DNA from: RGIG8700 sp964568815
GTDB lineage: Bacteria > Bacillota > Clostridia > RGIG6154
DNA: 64,000 nt
Direction of reading: 5' to 3'
NCBI GenBank assembly: GCA_964568815.1
Contig: CAZMRY010000001.1
Coordinates: 18,629-82,628 of the forward strand
Below are positions 45,035 to 55,042 of this stretch, piece after piece; positions within the stretch are counted from its first letter, which is position 1, and the number at the start of each line of letters is the position of its first letter. The notes below the pieces were generated by a model. It was not told the origin of the DNA. It worked only from the letters and a program-made list of their open reading frames with translations, and did not search any database. The translations under genes and the position numbers were made by a program.

Positions 45035-45066
45035 GCGGTACTTTAAACAGTACCGCCGCCTCCTTT
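45035..45066 (-). promoter_or_regulatory. Ribosome site and hairpin before the giant gene
   Basis: Reverse strand: AAAGGAGG at 45066-45059, then a perfect 8-bp hairpin GCGGTACT/AGTACCGC (45056-45035) with a GTTTAA loop, then nine bases and the ATG at 45025. Folding the hairpin brings the ribosome site to a normal distance from the start. This may tune translation of the giant protein. Confidence 0.6.
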
Positions 45067-46101
45067 CTATAATATAAAGTCTTCTGTGCCGTCATTTCCC
45101 TCCGGATTGGCACTTGGTCCGGAGGAATTCTTAAAATTTACTGCAAGCTTGGAATCTTTCAGGAAATCAAAATACATCTGACTCGCCCTTTCAGGCGTAA
45201 CTCCCCAAATCTGTGCAAGTCTTGTGAAATTCCCCATGCTTGCATCTTTCAACGCCTGCTCATAAGCAAGCTGTGTCTGCTGGTCGTCATATACCTTTTC
45301 ATTCCACTGTCTGTCATACATCGTATCGGCTCTTGTATCTTCATAAGCCTTCTGCTGATATTCTTTCTGATAATCATTCATTCTTACATTTTCGTTAAAG
45401 TTCTGTGTATTAAGCCAAGCATTGTCAAGATATTGTCTCTGTGACATCTCAAAGTCCCTGTCTGAAAGCATCTTTTCATAGGCAAGTCTTGCAATATCAT
45501 TTTCCGCATTGGCTTTATTTCTTTCAGCATCAGCAAGTGCTCCTGCCTTTTGTGCCTCAAGGTCAGCCATTGACTGATTTTTCTGTATCTGTGCCTGATT
45601 AAGATTGCTTAAATAGTTATTACCAAGCTCAATCAACGAGCTTTCCGCAGCTCCCCCTGTTATGCCAAGTGCCGCAAGCTGTTGAGGAAGTGCTTTTTTC
45701 TCTTTAAGATACTGATTATAATATGCTTTAGCTGCGTCCTTATAAGAATTGTCAACCGCAAGCTTGCCTGCCTCATACTGTGAATTTGCTGCAGAGATGG
45801 CAGAATTCTGTACAGAGTCTACATTTTTCTTATATGTATCAACATAACTGTCATAATAAGCATTCGCTTTATCATTATTAACGCCATAGCTTTTTGAATA
45901 ATCAAACGCAGACTTTTCATCCGCTCCCTTTAAATAGTTTGCTTCAGTTCCGTAGCCATTCAAAACAAGATTATCATAATACTTTTTCGCGCTATCCTGA
46001 GCAAACTGCATTCCTGACGCATCATTCTTTCTTTTGTAGTTGTTATATTCTCTTTTCCAGTACGCAACTTCGTTTATATCTGATTTAGGATTGTATGCCA
46101 T
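45067..46101 (-). CDS. Coiled-coil phage protein, probable internal virion protein
   Basis: 344 residues, mostly charged helix rich in Ala, Gln, Asn and Tyr (AQIQKNQSMADLEAQKAGAL, DAERNKANAENDIARLAYEK). A short non-helical motif LAALGITGGAAESSLIELGN is well known in podovirus-type inner proteins. It lies just before the giant polyvalent gene and after the lysis genes, the place where ejection (internal core) proteins are found in such phages. No enzymatic motif is seen. Confidence 0.65.
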   Translation of the reverse strand: MAYNPKSDINEVAYWKREYNNYKRKNDASGMQFAQDSAKKYYDNLVLNGYGTEANYLKGADEKSAFDYSKSYGVNNDKANAYYDSYVDTYKKNVDSVQNSAISAANSQYEAGKLAVDNSYKDAAKAYYNQYLKEKKALPQQLAALGITGGAAESSLIELGNNYLSNLNQAQIQKNQSMADLEAQKAGALADAERNKANAENDIARLAYEKMLSDRDFEMSQRQYLDNAWLNTQNFNENVRMNDYQKEYQQKAYEDTRADTMYDRQWNEKVYDDQQTQLAYEQALKDASMGNFTRLAQIWGVTPERASQMYFDFLKDSKLAVNFKNSSGPSANPEGNDGTEDFIL

Positions 46102-46113
46102 ACAAACACCCCC

Positions 46114-46509
46114 TTATTTCTTATCATCCTTAAGCTGTTCAAGAATGTCTTTTAATCTGGAAAGATAAGGCACATCCATTCTGCCCACATTTTCAAGGAT
46201 TGATATACCTTCATTTGCTATGTAAAATCCCATTATAAGACCTCTTATTGCATCCATACCTGTTACTCTGCCGATTTCAACCGCAAGAGCTACAACCATA
46301 AGCATTGCAAGCTTTTTGAGTATTCCCTTGAAGCCTACCCTTGAATTAAGCTTACCAAGATAAAATGCAGACATAAGCCCTGTTATGTAATCTGCTATTA
46401 TGCAAAAGAGCAGTACCTGAAACATAATATCAAAACCGCCGAATAAATAACCGATAACACTCATAACCGCTCCTGCTCCTCCTTTAATTCCCATTAAAAT
46501 ATATTTCAT
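46114..46509 (-). CDS. Phage holin
   Basis: 131 residues with three to four hydrophobic helices (VMSVIGYLFGGFDIMFQVLL, FCIIADYITGLMSAFYLG, AMLMVVALAVEIGRV) and a charged tail. ADYITGLMSA is the signature of the Cph1/TcdE-type holin family of Clostridial phages. It would form membrane holes that let the amidase encoded just upstream reach the wall. AAAGGAG precedes the start. Confidence 0.92.
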   Translation of the reverse strand: MKYILMGIKGGAGAVMSVIGYLFGGFDIMFQVLLFCIIADYITGLMSAFYLGKLNSRVGFKGILKKLAMLMVVALAVEIGRVTGMDAIRGLIMGFYIANEGISILENVGRMDVPYLSRLKDILEQLKDDKK

Positions 46510-46529
46510 ATTCTTCTCCTTTCAATGCA

Positions 46530-47285
46530 TTACGAATTGACTAATTTGTAATAAACCCAATAGAGCTTACTGTCTTTTTCTCTTGCTTCGTCAAGCTCTT
46601 TTATAAAAGCTTTTTCACCTTCGAGAGTGTCAAATGTGATGCCATACTTTGCTTTTAATACATAATCAATATCATTACCGCTTTCAATTTTTGGTTGTGT
46701 GACAGTTTCTTTTACTTCTTCAGTTTGTGTTGCAGTTAAGCCGAGATAATCGCATACACCCCCAAAAATAGCTTTCGCAAATTCATTCTGCTTGTCCTTT
46801 AAAAGCTCTGCATTTGCTGTATTTGATATAAAAGCCGTCTCAACAAGTATTGCAGGCATATCTGTACTTCTTAATACCTTTGCGTTGTATTCCTTAACAC
46901 CTCTGTCAGATGTATTAAAGGTTTCAATCAGCTTTGCCTGTACTTTCTTTGCAAGCTTTTCAGCCTCACCGCCGAATTTATATACAAGAACCTCTGTTCC
47001 GTTTGATGATGCGTTGGTATGTGAATTGCAATGTATGCTTATAAACAAGTCACACTTGCCTTCGTTTGCAATATCGCATCTTTCTTTAAGACTATCATCA
47101 GAGTTCAAGCCTAAATTCTGTGCAAGGTATGTTCTTGTCATTAACACTTCAATCCCTGCACCTTCAAGCATAGGCTTAAGCTTAGAGGCAATACCGAAAG
47201 TAATATCCTGTTCCCTTAAGCCGTTCCCCGTTGCACCTGTATCATAGCTTGAAAAGTTATGCCCTGCATCTATACATATCTTCAT
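46530..47285 (-). CDS. N-acetylmuramoyl-L-alanine amidase (endolysin)
   Basis: 251 residues. The amidase_3 domain spans residues 1-180: CIDAGHNFSSYDTG (zinc His), SIHCNSHTN (zinc His) and ILVETAFISN (catalytic Glu). A short C-terminal region (YVLKAKYGITFDTLEGEKAF) is probably a wall-binding or linker part. It cuts the bond between glycan and peptide stems at lysis. The holin gene follows. It overlaps the small gene at 47282 by 4 bp. Confidence 0.94.
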   Translation of the reverse strand: MKICIDAGHNFSSYDTGATGNGLREQDITFGIASKLKPMLEGAGIEVLMTRTYLAQNLGLNSDDSLKERCDIANEGKCDLFISIHCNSHTNASSNGTEVLVYKFGGEAEKLAKKVQAKLIETFNTSDRGVKEYNAKVLRSTDMPAILVETAFISNTANAELLKDKQNEFAKAIFGGVCDYLGLTATQTEEVKETVTQPKIESGNDIDYVLKAKYGITFDTLEGEKAFIKELDEAREKDSKLYWVYYKLVNS

Positions 47286-47575
47286 TCCTCAATCACCTCT
47301 GCAGACTCAACAATATCATCTTCCCAATCTTTGAATACTTCCTCTTTCGCCTTAACATACATCTGTTCATGCAGAGGTTTTTCTTTGTCTGCAATACAAG
47401 TAACAGAAACAATATCAAGCGGCTCCAAGGTCTCCGTCTGTTCTCTGCTCTGCTGAATGGCAAAATTTGCTGTTGCCTTATTTCCTTTTATATAAATACT
47501 GTCTATTTTTGCATAAGCTGTATCTATTGTTATTCCTTTTTCTTCAATCTGATAATTAGTTGTTTTTAATCCCAT
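47282..47575 (-). CDS. Small phage protein of unknown function
   Basis: 97 residues, acidic, mostly beta with a helical C-terminal end (YVKAKEEVFKDWEDDIVESA). It is tightly packed between the receptor-binding protein gene and the amidase gene with a 4-bp overlap, so it is part of the late operon. It could be a small tail or lysis accessory protein. No motif recognised. Confidence 0.65.
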   Translation of the reverse strand: MGLKTTNYQIEEKGITIDTAYAKIDSIYIKGNKATANFAIQQSREQTETLEPLDIVSVTCIADKEKPLHEQMYVKAKEEVFKDWEDDIVESAEVIEE

Positions 47576-47578
47576 AAA

Positions 47579-50566
47579 TTAATACACCCTTTCTGTTGAT
47601 AATGTGCCGTCATCTGACACCTTAAGCATAAATTTATTTTTGTTTGGTGAAACAAGCACAAGCTTTGGAATTTCTACATAGCCCGTAGTCTGTCTGACAG
47701 TTAGAGCATTAAGCCTGATTGCATTTGTATCTGTATCATTATTACTTCCTGCACCTATAATAAGCATTGCACTAGAGTCTTCCTCATTACCGATACCAAG
47801 TATTATTTGTCTGTCTCTTGCAGTTTTGAGTCTTCTGCCGATACTCCAGCATTGTCTATCATCAGATTGAATATTAGTTCCTATACCTATACTGTAGGGA
47901 GCCTCTATTCGTACATTATTACCAAACGCAAGGCTATCATTGGCAGATGCAGATATGTAATTACTTATACCACCGATAATCGAGCTTCTTTCACCCTCAT
48001 TTTTATTTTGTTGTCCTGCAACAAAAGCACCATTTATTCCATTGTTTAGGTTACCTGCACCTATTACAGCTGAATTTTGACCCCCTAGACTATTCTGAGT
48101 GCCTGACATTAATCCCCAACGTCCTGTATTAGTGTTGCTTATACCACCTACTATTGAGGCAGTACCATCAACTACATTCTTTTGTCCGCCTACAATACAA
48201 TGCTCTCCATTAACAATATTAAGAAGTCCTGTAACAAAAGAATAATCTCCAAAGCATTCATTTTTATTACCGCCTACAATACAATACTTTCCATCTGCAA
48301 CAGTAAGCTGACCTAGAGCAACAGCACCGAAGCCCGAAGCAATAACATTTCTTCCAAAGGCAAAGCTTGTATTACCCTTTGCAACCGACTGAAAGCCCCC
48401 TGCTACATCATAATAATCAAGTGCTTTACAATGGTCGCCGAACACGACTGATGCATAACCGAGAGCTTGTCCCCCTTCGTTAAATGCTATAGCATATCTG
48501 CCTGTAACTTTTCCGTTTAGACCAAAGCCGTTAGCTCCCACACCTCTTACAAGTATCCTTCTTCCAAGTGCTGTTGAACCGTCAGCAAGTACGATGTTTC
48601 TATAGCCGACAGAAAAGGTATCATCACCTGATGCAACATTGTCTTCACCTGATGAAAAAGCGTTTTCGCCATCAGCAACTGCAAAATATGTGCCTTTATT
48701 AAACAAAGCTTCATACCTGAGTCCTCTGAGCATAAATTCTGAATCGTGCAATATACCATTTTCTTCATCTTCTAAAGATTTATCTTCTGTGAGTTCATAA
48801 ACTTTACTTGTTCGTGGATTGCCATTTGCATCATTTGTGCTTCCGTCAGCTATGTCAGGCGTATAATTCTTATAAACTGTATAACACTTATTACCCCACA
48901 GGTCTGTGTATGTATAAAGCTTGTCAAGTAGTGTGTCAGTTGTATCATCTGTTGTGAATGTGAGGTTTTCAAATTTGTATACGGCGTTAACTTTCTGTAA
49001 TGTATAGATACTGCTATATACAGGATGATTATCGCCTATAGCTTCAGGAAATTCTGAAATAGCTTCGAAATATATATGTCCATAGTCGGTATACCCACTA
49101 TTCACATAATTCCCTTGCTCATCGATCTCTTCCCAATAGTCGGAATTCGATACACTTGTTATTCGTACGTAACCCGAAAACTCTTCTCCTTTACCGTATT
49201 TTATTGATGCGTCATACACGTTACCTATAAGTAAGCATATATCGCCAACAGAAAACGAACTACTGACTGGGGTATAGTCAAACGTTCCATCAATATAACC
49301 AAAGCCCGCCATAACGCCATAATTATACCCTCTGCTCTCAGCTGGAGCATATTCATAATACTCATCCGCAATCGGTTTATAATATAAATCAACAGGTAAT
49401 TTAAGTTTCTCAAACTTATTTCTTGTCGAACCGAAGATTGCTGAATTTTCACCTTCGCTCTTTTCACCGATACTCTTTTTACAAAAATCGGTTACTTCTG
49501 TAAAATCGGTAATCCACCCAAAAATTGATGCTTCATCATTCATTGCATCCCATTCTCTTTTGTATAGTTTCATATATGGACTGCTTATCTCAAGATATTG
49601 AGTATAACAGGTTGGAATACCATAATTATACAACCCTGCTTCAACACCTATCGGACATTCTTCTGCTGTTATACCGAGAGCTTGAAGAAAAGCTTCGTTT
49701 GCTAAAAAATCAATCTTTCTTCCATTAAAATATTTGTCCTTCTCTTTAGTATCTAAAGGCTCTGCCTCAAACTCTAAAAAGTTTCCGTATGCTTCATTTA
49801 GCTCCTTGATACTGGTTATAGTTCCTAAGAATTTCGCATTCAAAATTACACCCTGATTAAGCTTTTTTATATTATCTGCATTTTCTTTTCCTTTATAACC
49901 TGAATAAGCATCCTTAACTCCCTCACCAAGATTGATTTGCGGAGATACCTCTACCCATTTATCAAGCCATATATAACATTTGATGTTCTCTTCTTTTGCA
50001 ATGTCAATATACAGAATACCCTCGGCAGGTTCTTCAGTTTCAAAAGTCTCAAAATTCCTAAAATTGGTATAGCCATATTCATTGTTAACAAACCCAATCC
50101 GTACGAGCTCTTTTATTTTAGCAAGTTTTCCCTTTTCCGCATCGGTGTAGTTATTATCTGTATGTACATACTCTTCATCTTGAACCACATTTGTAAGCCC
50201 TGCAAGCTTCTCTTTTTCTTCTGTGGTGTAGTCCTCTGTAGAAAGTCCCTTTCCATCAATTATGTCGACTTTACCGCCAAGCTCTGTATACATAGTAGTT
50301 GCAAAATTTGCATCGTTTCCCAGCGCATCTGCAAGCTCTTTAAGTGTATCAAGTGCTTCAGGTGCAGAATTCACTATATTTGCAACCTCTTCAGCTATTG
50401 TTTTTTCAATATCATCAATAAGTTCTTCAATTTTCTTTCTTATCTCTTCCGGGAACGCATCAAACACCTGTTGATTCTCTTTAACATCACCTGACAACGG
50501 ATTGGTTTTGTCCTGAACCCTTTTCCCCTTAAACTCTGACTCTTTAAAACTTGTCTTTATTTTCAT
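47579..50566 (-). CDS. Phage tail fibre/receptor-binding protein with YadA-like head repeats
   Basis: 995 residues. The N-terminal 150 residues are helical and probably attach to the virion (EIRKKIEELIDDIEKTIAEE). A mixed middle follows. Residues about 640-950 consist of some twenty short repeats of the form xxAxGxxNxAxG (ENAFSSGEDNVASGDD, TSFAFGRNVIASGFGAVALG, IVGGQKNVVDGTASIVGG), the left-handed beta-roll of trimeric adhesin heads. The C-terminus lacks a clear chaperone. It probably recognises the cell surface. Confidence 0.82.
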   Translation of the reverse strand: MKIKTSFKESEFKGKRVQDKTNPLSGDVKENQQVFDAFPEEIRKKIEELIDDIEKTIAEEVANIVNSAPEALDTLKELADALGNDANFATTMYTELGGKVDIIDGKGLSTEDYTTEEKEKLAGLTNVVQDEEYVHTDNNYTDAEKGKLAKIKELVRIGFVNNEYGYTNFRNFETFETEEPAEGILYIDIAKEENIKCYIWLDKWVEVSPQINLGEGVKDAYSGYKGKENADNIKKLNQGVILNAKFLGTITSIKELNEAYGNFLEFEAEPLDTKEKDKYFNGRKIDFLANEAFLQALGITAEECPIGVEAGLYNYGIPTCYTQYLEISSPYMKLYKREWDAMNDEASIFGWITDFTEVTDFCKKSIGEKSEGENSAIFGSTRNKFEKLKLPVDLYYKPIADEYYEYAPAESRGYNYGVMAGFGYIDGTFDYTPVSSSFSVGDICLLIGNVYDASIKYGKGEEFSGYVRITSVSNSDYWEEIDEQGNYVNSGYTDYGHIYFEAISEFPEAIGDNHPVYSSIYTLQKVNAVYKFENLTFTTDDTTDTLLDKLYTYTDLWGNKCYTVYKNYTPDIADGSTNDANGNPRTSKVYELTEDKSLEDEENGILHDSEFMLRGLRYEALFNKGTYFAVADGENAFSSGEDNVASGDDTFSVGYRNIVLADGSTALGRRILVRGVGANGFGLNGKVTGRYAIAFNEGGQALGYASVVFGDHCKALDYYDVAGGFQSVAKGNTSFAFGRNVIASGFGAVALGQLTVADGKYCIVGGNKNECFGDYSFVTGLLNIVNGEHCIVGGQKNVVDGTASIVGGISNTNTGRWGLMSGTQNSLGGQNSAVIGAGNLNNGINGAFVAGQQNKNEGERSSIIGGISNYISASANDSLAFGNNVRIEAPYSIGIGTNIQSDDRQCWSIGRRLKTARDRQIILGIGNEEDSSAMLIIGAGSNNDTDTNAIRLNALTVRQTTGYVEIPKLVLVSPNKNKFMLKVSDDGTLSTERVY

Positions 50567-50577
50567 TTTTCCATCTC

Positions 50578-53313
50578 CTAATATTTCTTATAATTTCCAG
50601 TCTTATATCTCTTTTCAATGCCAAGCACTCCCATTCCCTGAGAAGGCTCATTGTTTCTTACCATAAACTGCAGGGTTGAATATTTCTTAACCTTAGTATT
50701 AAGCGGAATAATTGTTGCAACATCTCTTGTGTTAAAAGATATAAGCGAAAAATCAAGGTCCGAAAAGTCAAGCATACCTGCTTTTGCAGTTTTTACAGGC
50801 TCTTTCTTTTCTTCCTTGTCTGTTATTACATAAATCTCTGCAGATGAACGGGTATAAGGCTTAATCATAATACCGCAACCCCTTTTAACCATAGTCTTTA
50901 AAACCATAAAAGAGCCGTCATCATCAGCCTTAGTAGTAAACCATGCGTCAATTGGAACAGGCTTGTTATCTTTGTGCAATGTTTCATCATCGTCATCGTC
51001 GTTTTCATCAGTCTGAACTCCTAATACTTGGTTGGTATACTCATTTGATATACTAACATCGTTATACTTTGACACATCTTTTATATCAGAATTGAATTTT
51101 GCTATAAAGCTTCCTTTTCCCGAAACAGAATTATGATAAAAATACAACTCATCATTTATCAAAAAGAAATCAGTTGCCGGTATATTATCCCAAAAAGAAG
51201 CCTCATAATAATATGTTTTATAATACCCTGCACCAATATCATCTGTATAAGTTTTTTGATTAATATTAAGTACATAAGCATGGTTATTTAATGCAATAAT
51301 AATGTAATTTTTCCATCGGCACATTGCTGCATTTTCTTTTTTCTCTTCTGTTTCAAATTTATGATTTATAAATCCGCTCCTGTTTGCAACATTTCTTTCT
51401 TGTGATATAGAAATTGTTTGCAAAGCAAAAACTCCGTTGCTCGCAAGGAAAAGAGGTTCATCATCTGCATACGCAAACCCTTTGTTTGAAATTGCACCTA
51501 CTCCCTGTATTCCTGATCTTACTTTAAACACGGTACCATCTTCAGCAACCTCACCTTTCACAAGAAAAATGTTGGTATCATCAGCAGTTTTTTCCTTCAA
51601 AGCTACAAGATAATCCTGAAACTTCAAAAAGCCAACAACTGCCGTATTATCATAACCTACTGTTATATAATTTAAGTCCGGAATATATAAAGGGTTTTGA
51701 AATTCCGAATACCAGACATAGTTCTTGTATTCATCATTTCCTGTCAGGAATATTCTGTCTTCTTCGGTTACGCCATATTTCGTAATGGTTTTACATTTTC
51801 TTATTTTGCTATATTTTTCCTCGAAGGATTCATCAGAAACTGTATATGTAACACGCACATTGTTTGTTATACCATCTGCAACATAAAGTGAGGGTATTCT
51901 TACACTGTTATAAAGCATGCCTCCACTTTGTGCCTCGTAATAAAATATTTCATTTACAATTGCACATTTGTTTCCTTCGAATTCATCAATGTATATTTTG
52001 GTAGAAAGATTTGTAACACCTTCATACAAATAATACCCCCCGCCTGTATATTTCATCATATCAGGAGCAATTGTATTAAAAAAGTAATCTGTTATATCAG
52101 TCCATTCATCAGGACCTGTAAGCATTTCAAGCTTTAAAAGTTTTGAGGCATCATTACTTGATAATGTCAGATAGTTTATTGCACTTCCGCTTCTTGTTGA
52201 TATCTGCGTACCTCCCATCGCTGAAGGACCTACTGCAAATTCATCACATCTGACATTGCTTAACAAATTGATTTTTTCATTCTGTATACCTACATCTTCA
52301 TATCGCACGCTTTTAGTATATTCCCAATTCGCATTACCCTCATATTTGCAGAAAACATAATTTCTTTGAGTTGTAACAATTGGTGCATATGCCTTTGTAC
52401 CTTTACATTCGTACACGCCTTTACCGTCGTACACAAAATATCCTGCAGAGTTCAAAATATATATTTTGCCATCATAAGAAACCATTTTAGACTCTCCACT
52501 CAAGAACTCTTTCTGCTTCGTTGTCTCTTCGTCCTGAAATTCAATTTTATAGAAGTTTTGATTGCCATTTTCCTCTATGCGTTTATAAAGTGTAACAACT
52601 ATATCATCTCCGCTTGCTGTTGTTTCATAATAATAAACTGTAGACCGACTCATCCCGGTAGCTTTTACCTTGTTAAAGTTAAGAAAATAAGCACCATATA
52701 GATATTTTTTTTCATCTTGAAAATACATTTCAGTACTTACGCTATTTGTTGTTATGCTATATGTCGGTTCAGTTTTCAGAACGAGCTTTTGTTTTCTTAT
52801 AGTCATTGTCGCTCTATCCACACGATAAAACTTCCCATCAACGGCTTCTCTTATTCCATTCACCAAAATCCCTCTGCTCCAATAAATAGGAGAAAGCAAT
52901 TCTACAAACTCAAAATAATCATATGTCACAGTTTCTGCGCCTGCGAAAGTTATAGTAAACTTTTTATCTATATCAGATGGGTAACAGTATATTTGTTCTA
53001 AAACATATGGTTTTTCTGCCGTTTTGTCTTCCTTATACCTGTATAACTCTCTGCCTATCTGCAGTATTGTTTCTTTTCGATTATTAACATATCCTGTGCA
53101 TATTCCTTCGACAGGTTCATCTATGTTTATAAGCTTGCGCCAGCCTATTCTTTTTTCAGGAAAGCCTGTTCCCTCTATAATTATGTTCTGTGCATCAGGA
53201 AACCTTGTTCTTTCGCAGGTTGTATCTTCTGCCCGATAATCCACCCCTTTAAAGTCATTATATCTTGTTGTATAAACAGCAGGTGCTGCAGGCACTGAAA
53301 ATTTTCTTGCCAT
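50578..53313 (-). CDS. Phage tail hub/stopper-like protein (T7 gp12-type layout)
   Basis: 911 residues from the ATG at 53313, whose A is shared with the previous stop (TGATG). The start FPDAQNIIIEGTGFPEKRIG and WRKLINIDEPVEGICTGY resembles the opening of podovirus tail tubular B/nozzle proteins, which begin by cataloguing 'ground' residues in a beta-propeller. Repeated beta segments (YDGKIYILNSAGYFVYDGKG, YFHNS-like strands) support a propeller. It lies right after the connector gene, as expected. The assignment is by position and pattern rather than a decisive motif. Confidence 0.6.
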   Translation of the reverse strand: MARKFSVPAAPAVYTTRYNDFKGVDYRAEDTTCERTRFPDAQNIIIEGTGFPEKRIGWRKLINIDEPVEGICTGYVNNRKETILQIGRELYRYKEDKTAEKPYVLEQIYCYPSDIDKKFTITFAGAETVTYDYFEFVELLSPIYWSRGILVNGIREAVDGKFYRVDRATMTIRKQKLVLKTEPTYSITTNSVSTEMYFQDEKKYLYGAYFLNFNKVKATGMSRSTVYYYETTASGDDIVVTLYKRIEENGNQNFYKIEFQDEETTKQKEFLSGESKMVSYDGKIYILNSAGYFVYDGKGVYECKGTKAYAPIVTTQRNYVFCKYEGNANWEYTKSVRYEDVGIQNEKINLLSNVRCDEFAVGPSAMGGTQISTRSGSAINYLTLSSNDASKLLKLEMLTGPDEWTDITDYFFNTIAPDMMKYTGGGYYLYEGVTNLSTKIYIDEFEGNKCAIVNEIFYYEAQSGGMLYNSVRIPSLYVADGITNNVRVTYTVSDESFEEKYSKIRKCKTITKYGVTEEDRIFLTGNDEYKNYVWYSEFQNPLYIPDLNYITVGYDNTAVVGFLKFQDYLVALKEKTADDTNIFLVKGEVAEDGTVFKVRSGIQGVGAISNKGFAYADDEPLFLASNGVFALQTISISQERNVANRSGFINHKFETEEKKENAAMCRWKNYIIIALNNHAYVLNINQKTYTDDIGAGYYKTYYYEASFWDNIPATDFFLINDELYFYHNSVSGKGSFIAKFNSDIKDVSKYNDVSISNEYTNQVLGVQTDENDDDDDETLHKDNKPVPIDAWFTTKADDDGSFMVLKTMVKRGCGIMIKPYTRSSAEIYVITDKEEKKEPVKTAKAGMLDFSDLDFSLISFNTRDVATIIPLNTKVKKYSTLQFMVRNNEPSQGMGVLGIEKRYKTGNYKKY

Positions 53314-53957
53314 CAGTACCACCCCCTGCTTGATTCAAAGGTCTGTCCCGTTGAGCCACCTTTATTCGTGTAATGTTCTGCAAGTGCCTCTTTCTTCGCC
53401 TCGTAAAGATTAAGATATGATGTTGCAATAGACGCATCATCTTCTAAATACAGCCTGTATGCCATATAGTAGACAAGCGCAGAAAGAATTGCATCTTCAA
53501 TATCAAGCTCCGTTGTAGTCTCAGTATCTTCATCAACTATAATCGGCTTAACCTTAACTGCAACTGCAAAATCACCGTCACCTTCAAAGGTGATAACATC
53601 TTTCAAGAGATAGTCAAAAAGTATTGTCTTTTTATATCTGCTTTTTGAAGCATCATATTTAAAAACATCATCCGTTGTGCATATGTATCGGTTTTCCAGC
53701 CCTTCAGCTTTTTGCTTTTCGCTAAAATTCTCTTTGATTTGGTACATCCCGCCTGCAACCGCTCCTGATATAAGCACAAATTCTCTCAGGTCAACTACAG
53801 TAGAATATAAATCATCAATTCCTGAGTTAAATGCGTGATGCATATTAAAGATATATTCCTTAACAGATGCGTCCGTAAGTCCAACCTTTGTATCTCCGGT
53901 GTTGTTTGAGAACATAAGCCCCAGCACTTCATCATACACACTTCTCAAAGTCTTCAT
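53313..53957 (-). CDS. Head-tail connector/adaptor-like phage protein
   Basis: 214 residues, with helical ends and a beta middle. DIEDAILSALVYYMAYRLYL followed by SIATSYLNLYEAKKEALAEH is the pattern of ring adaptors that sit under the portal (helical bundle with a YxxAxRLYxExD-like helix). It is located between the capsid and stopper-like genes. The stop overlaps the next start by one base. Confidence 0.65.
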   Translation of the reverse strand: MKTLRSVYDEVLGLMFSNNTGDTKVGLTDASVKEYIFNMHHAFNSGIDDLYSTVVDLREFVLISGAVAGGMYQIKENFSEKQKAEGLENRYICTTDDVFKYDASKSRYKKTILFDYLLKDVITFEGDGDFAVAVKVKPIIVDEDTETTTELDIEDAILSALVYYMAYRLYLEDDASIATSYLNLYEAKKEALAEHYTNKGGSTGQTFESSRGWY

Positions 53958-54020
53958 CTAATCTCTCCTTTCTTCCAAAAAAGGGCGAAACACTTCGCCC
54001 TCTTTCTTATGTATTATTTA

Positions 54021-55031
54021 TCAAAGTGTTGTAGCTGCATCAGCTGACATACCACCGATAGCAAACGCTCTCCAGTCTTTAAAACCGCCTGAATATCTTT
54101 CTCTGCCCTTCCAGAGGTTATTGTCATTTGTCTCATCAATAGAAGATTTAACACTGAGAGGAATTCTCTCATTTGCAATCGCACCATACGCATCTTTATT
54201 GTAATTTGAATCCATAACAATGAATGGTAATGGGTTATTAGAATTTACGATATACTGATTTAAGTATGACCAAATAATAATTTTCCATTTACCAAACTGA
54301 TAGCTCATGGCATTGCTTCCTGCTTCGCTGATAGATTTTTCTGAGGCAACAGCAGCAAATGCAGCTTTTTTAGCATCAGCAACATTAGGTATAATAATTG
54401 TATCAGGTGTAATATCAAGAAGGTTGCCGTTATCGTCAACAAAATTCTGCATTGCAGTTTCAATCTTGCCGAGACCGTCTTCATCAAGACTGTTTGCAAA
54501 CTTGTTTGACTGCTTAATCTTCTTATCAACCTTTGCAATATGCTCCTTGTTAAAGAGTGAAACGCCGTCCTCTGAAGTAACATCATAATCCTTGCCAGCA
54601 AATTTTACAGTGCTTCCATAAGCTGAACCGCCAAGGAGTGCTGCGAAGAACTTTTCTCTTGTTCTCTTTGAAGACTTTATGAGATTTTTTCCCAAGCCTT
54701 TCATATCAAGTATTTTGTTATCTTCAACCATTTCCTGTGTTACAGGAAAACTGTTCTTCCATGTGTGAGGAAGTATGATTTTTTTATAACCTTCCTCAAA
54801 ACCCGTCAACGGATATGCACCTGCTTCACCAACATCTTTAAAATCTCCGATAGCGGTTGTCCCTGTAAGAGCCAACGCAAAACCATCAGAATCAACTGTA
54901 TTAAATATTTCTTTTGCAACGGAAATTCTGTCCATTGCTTCTGCTGTTTCCTGCATTACCATAGCAATTGGTTCTGCACAATTGCCATATATAGATGCAG
55001 TAACCGCAGGGTCAATTTTAACTAAACTCAT
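54021..55031 (-). CDS. Major capsid protein
   Basis: 336 residues of the HK97-fold type. The N-arm and E-loop (GDFKDVGEAGAYPLTGFEEG, YKKIILPHTWKNSFPVTQEM), the spine helix (LGKIETAMQNFVDDNG) and P/A-domain strands (PDTIIIPNVADAKKAAF, WKIIIWSYLNQYI) can be followed. It comes after scaffold and decoration-like genes, in the usual order. AGGAGG precedes the start. Confidence 0.88.
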   Translation of the reverse strand: MSLVKIDPAVTASIYGNCAEPIAMVMQETAEAMDRISVAKEIFNTVDSDGFALALTGTTAIGDFKDVGEAGAYPLTGFEEGYKKIILPHTWKNSFPVTQEMVEDNKILDMKGLGKNLIKSSKRTREKFFAALLGGSAYGSTVKFAGKDYDVTSEDGVSLFNKEHIAKVDKKIKQSNKFANSLDEDGLGKIETAMQNFVDDNGNLLDITPDTIIIPNVADAKKAAFAAVASEKSISEAGSNAMSYQFGKWKIIIWSYLNQYIVNSNNPLPFIVMDSNYNKDAYGAIANERIPLSVKSSIDETNDNNLWKGRERYSGGFKDWRAFAIGGMSADAATTL

Positions 55032-55042
55032 AATATTCCTCC

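Noticed and set aside
47579..50566. Diversity-generating retroelement acting on the fibre gene
   Set aside because: No reverse transcriptase gene or template/variable repeat pair is visible in the window.
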